Positions 14,320-16,192 of a stretch of 16,192 nucleotides of DNA are shown one piece after another. Each line of letters opens with the position of its first letter. Position 1 is the stretch's first letter. Position numbers and translations under genes: made by a program. The stretch is from Opitutia bacterium (GTDB lineage Bacteria > Verrucomicrobiota > Verrucomicrobiae > Opitutales > UBA953), in the NCBI GenBank assembly GCA_947465345.1, contig CANHZL010000024.1, positions 1-16,192 of the forward strand, written 5' to 3'. The notes below the pieces were generated by a model that had not been told where the DNA came from, did no database searches, and saw only the letters and a program-made list of their open reading frames with translations.

Positions 14320-14348
14320 ATTGTTATCCCCAAAACCCATTTTTGCAA
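14320..14348 (-). promoter_or_regulatory. Possible promoter of rlmN
   Basis: On the minus strand TTGCAA (14348 to 14343) and AACAAT (14325 to 14320) are 17 bases apart, each matching consensus at four of six positions. Transcription would start near 14313 and leave a leader of about 65 bases before the rlmN ATG. The -35 would cover the A of the greA start codon. The 100-base divergent gap is AT-rich here (14313-14345) while the rest is GC-rich, which suits a promoter region, but I cannot place a convincing greA promoter. Confidence 0.28.
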
Positions 14349-16192
14349 TGAGCAACAAGGCCCACAACCCACAAGGTGGTAAAATCAACTCCCTGCAGGC
14401 CGCCATCGACTTGGTCGCCACGGGTCAGCCGGCCTTCTGCCTTCACCAAGCCTGGGGTATCGGCGTCATCCGAACCTATGACGAGGCCACCAAGCGCCTG
14501 ACCGTCGACTTCCCGGAACAGAACAAGAAAGCCCATACCATGGATGCGGCTTTCTTCCTCGGTAAAATCGAGGTCATCAACCCTAACGGCGTGGTAGCCA
14601 AGGCTTACGCCGACGCCACCAAGGCTGAGATCGCCAACCTGGTCGCCAACGATCCCGCCGGCGTCGTGAAGGCCCTCCTCGCGGAATACCCGACCGGTGA
14701 GTGCACTTCCTACGCCCTCGAAGCCAACCTGGACCGCATCTACTTTGCCTCGCTGCCCGCCGGCAAGGACCGTGCCACCTCTTTCAAGTCTTGGTGGACC
14801 AAGGCCCGTGCCGCCCTCCGCAAGGACCGCGCCATCCTCGTCCCTGAACGTAAGGGCGGCCTCTACGCCCTCCTCGAGGCCCCCAAGGACCTTGGTGAAG
14901 ACCTTTTCGCCCAGTACGAAAGTGCCCCGAACTTCGAACGTAAGCTCATCCTTCTCGAAGAACTCGCCGACGCCACCGCCGCCGAGACGCGTTCCGCCGC
15001 CACCGCCGCCAACCTCGAGAAGGTCTCCGCCGACCTGGCCAAGGAAATCAAGAAGCTCGAGACCGCCCGCAAGCGCGACAATCTTCCGGCCATCCTCGGC
15101 GGTATTTGGAACCGCGATAAGTTCTTCCGCTCCGCCGTCGAAAACGTCGAGACCGCTAGCCCCACCGCCTCCGAAATCATCGCCCTCTGCACCGAAAGCG
15201 ATCTCGCCTTCGTTGCGCTGAACATCCCTCACACCACCGAGAAGATCCGCAGCCTGCTCGACCTCGTGCGCGCCCACCACGGCGACAACTGGGCCGAACG
15301 TGCGTTCGACCTGCTCCGCAACCGCGATATCGGCGGCACCAAGAGCGGCTCCGCCAAGCTCGTCTCCGAATCCATTGCTTACTTGTGCGACCAAGAACTG
15401 GCCGCCGCCGTCGCCAGCCGCTTCGCTCAGTGGCTCGAAACCCGCGAACTCCGCGCCCCGGTCATCATCTGGATCATCAAGAACCGCGACTCCAAGAAGT
15501 ACGCCGACATCGTCTCCCAGCTCATCAACCCTTCGCTGCTTGGCGCCATCCTCTCGTCCATCGACACCGAGTCGCTGGAATCCAATTCCACGGCCCGCAT
15601 CCCGCTGGCCAACGAACTGATCAAGGACAAGGAACTGATCGCTAGTATCTTGGCCCCCGCCGCCGGCAAGAAAGCCGACAGCGAGACCATCTTCGACCTC
15701 ACCCGGACGATGATGAGCAGCCAGGGCTTCGATGAGATGACCAAGAAGGCTTTGCTCTCGCGCCTCGCCAAGATCGAGCCGCACGTCCAGCGCCTCGCCA
15801 AGTCCAAGCATTCCGGCTCCGAAGCCGAGGAAAAGGAACTCCTCGTCTCCAAGCACTCGAAGGAAGAAAAGGAGCGCGAGCTCGAGGACATCGTCAAGGT
15901 GCGCCTCCCCGCGGTCAAGGAAGCCATCCAGATCGCCAAGGAGCACGGCGACTTGAAGGAAAATTCCGAATACAAGATGGCCCGCCAGGACCATGATACC
16001 CTTGCCGCCCGTCGCGCCGAGCTCGACGCGCTGCTGAAGAAGGCCAAGGTCACCGACTTCAAGGAAGCCAACACGGACACCATCAGCGTCGGCTCCAGCG
16101 TGGTCCTCCGCCGCGGCTCCGACCAGACGGAGTTCGCCTACGACCTGCTCGGCGCCTGGGACGGCGAACCGGAGAAGAACATCCTCTCGTAC
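14348..16192 (+). CDS. greA: Long GreA-type transcription elongation factor with N-terminal extension (3' end outside window)
   Basis: GreA binds the RNA polymerase secondary channel and stimulates cleavage of backtracked RNA. Here 615 codons are open to the window edge. Residues about 505-615 are the GreA domain: a coiled-coil hairpin with AKEHGDLKENSEYK (530-543), where D535 and E538 match the acidic tip residues D41 and E44 of E. coli GreA, then VGSSVVLRR and the start of the FKBP-like domain (YDLLGAWDGEPEKNILSY). Residues 14-75 read as a small Tudor/CarD-like barrel (LHQAWGIGVIRTYDEATK, LTVDFPEQ, KAHTMDAAFFLGKIEVI). Residues 85-500 are mostly helical with no name I can give. A greA of about 700 residues is known in Chlamydia, which supports a shared PVC architecture. 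About 50-70 residues should be missing. The ATG at 14348 is the first in frame; no ribosome binding site is visible. Confidence 0.93.
   Translation, partial: MSNKAHNPQGGKINSLQAAIDLVATGQPAFCLHQAWGIGVIRTYDEATKRLTVDFPEQNKKAHTMDAAFFLGKIEVINPNGVVAKAYADATKAEIANLVANDPAGVVKALLAEYPTGECTSYALEANLDRIYFASLPAGKDRATSFKSWWTKARAALRKDRAILVPERKGGLYALLEAPKDLGEDLFAQYESAPNFERKLILLEELADATAAETRSAATAANLEKVSADLAKEIKKLETARKRDNLPAILGGIWNRDKFFRSAVENVETASPTASEIIALCTESDLAFVALNIPHTTEKIRSLLDLVRAHHGDNWAERAFDLLRNRDIGGTKSGSAKLVSESIAYLCDQELAAAVASRFAQWLETRELRAPVIIWIIKNRDSKKYADIVSQLINPSLLGAILSSIDTESLESNSTARIPLANELIKDKELIASILAPAAGKKADSETIFDLTRTMMSSQGFDEMTKKALLSRLAKIEPHVQRLAKSKHSGSEAEEKELLVSKHSKEEKERELEDIVKVRLPAVKEAIQIAKEHGDLKENSEYKMARQDHDTLAARRAELDALLKKAKVTDFKEANTDTISVGSSVVLRRGSDQTEFAYDLLGAWDGEPEKNILSY

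Noticed and set aside
14319..14329. AATTGTTATCC, which on the minus strand reads GGATAACAATT, the half-site of the E. coli lac operator
   Set aside because: It is one 11-base half-site only, with no symmetric partner and no LacI-family gene or sugar operon nearby. It most likely arises by chance in the AT-rich divergent promoter region.
14248..14421. N-terminal extension of the rlmN frame up to 14421
   Set aside because: The added residues match no RlmN feature and would overlap the 5' part of greA. The 378-residue form already has the usual family length.
14324..15994. A 556-codon open frame on the minus strand opposite greA
   Set aside because: It is antisense to a clearly real GreA-type gene. 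Its translation is dominated by Gly, Asp, Glu, Leu and Val strings typical of reading GC-rich codons backwards, and it matches no family I know.

Overview
The window is a gene-dense, GC-rich (roughly 60-65%, estimated by eye) bacterial chromosome segment from a Gram-negative, LPS-bearing organism. The best fit is Verrucomicrobiota, probably near Opitutae. Three things point there. An unusually long GreA carries an N-terminal extension of the kind known from the Chlamydia/Verrucomicrobia lineage. The bacterial PGI is short and the L32 lacks zinc cysteines. Almost no start codon is preceded by a Shine-Dalgarno motif. The lineage is inferred from protein character, not from a database search. All genes look like chromosomal core or near-core genes. 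I see no tRNA, rRNA, CRISPR array, insertion sequence, prophage or toxin-antitoxin module, and no gene-free stretch over 300 bases (the longest gaps are about 100 bases).

Layout. (1) 1-865: the 3' part of ilvD (branched-chain amino acid synthesis), closed by a strong terminator. (2) 905-4349: pgi, a membrane-anchored coiled-coil protein, a 56-residue lipoprotein and rsmI, the last three joined by overlapping stop/start codons. (3) 4404-7481: an unrecognised 203-residue protein, lpxA (lipid A), pdxA (vitamin B6) and a BtuF-like periplasmic binding protein, all with overlapping stop/start codons. (4) 7557-7877: a small secreted cysteine/lysine repeat protein with its own terminator. (5) 7886-8434, minus strand: a GmhB-type HAD phosphatase that lacks the usual zinc cysteines. 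(6) 8486-13114: a good sigma70-type promoter followed by rpmF-plsX-fabH, a BamD-like TPR protein, an LptE-like lipoprotein and rpe. (7) 13111-14247, minus strand: rlmN, whose stop codon overlaps that of rpe. (8) 14348 to the window end: the start of the long greA-type gene, divergent from rlmN.

How the genes fit together. Envelope biogenesis recurs: LpxA starts lipid A, GmhB supplies heptose for the LPS core, PlsX and FabH start phospholipid and fatty-acid synthesis, LptE-like and BamD-like proteins concern outer-membrane assembly, and two more small or anchored envelope proteins are of unknown role. The rest is central metabolism (IlvD, Pgi, Rpe, PdxA) and ribosome or transcription maintenance (RsmI, RlmN, L32, GreA). 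I did not find a clear new multi-gene system. The most interesting items are the long GreA with a Tudor/CarD-like N-terminus, the Cys-Pro-Cys repeat protein, the absence of Shine-Dalgarno motifs at all 18 visible starts, and three genes whose possible -35 boxes lie 38-39 bases before the start codon, which suggests leaderless transcripts.
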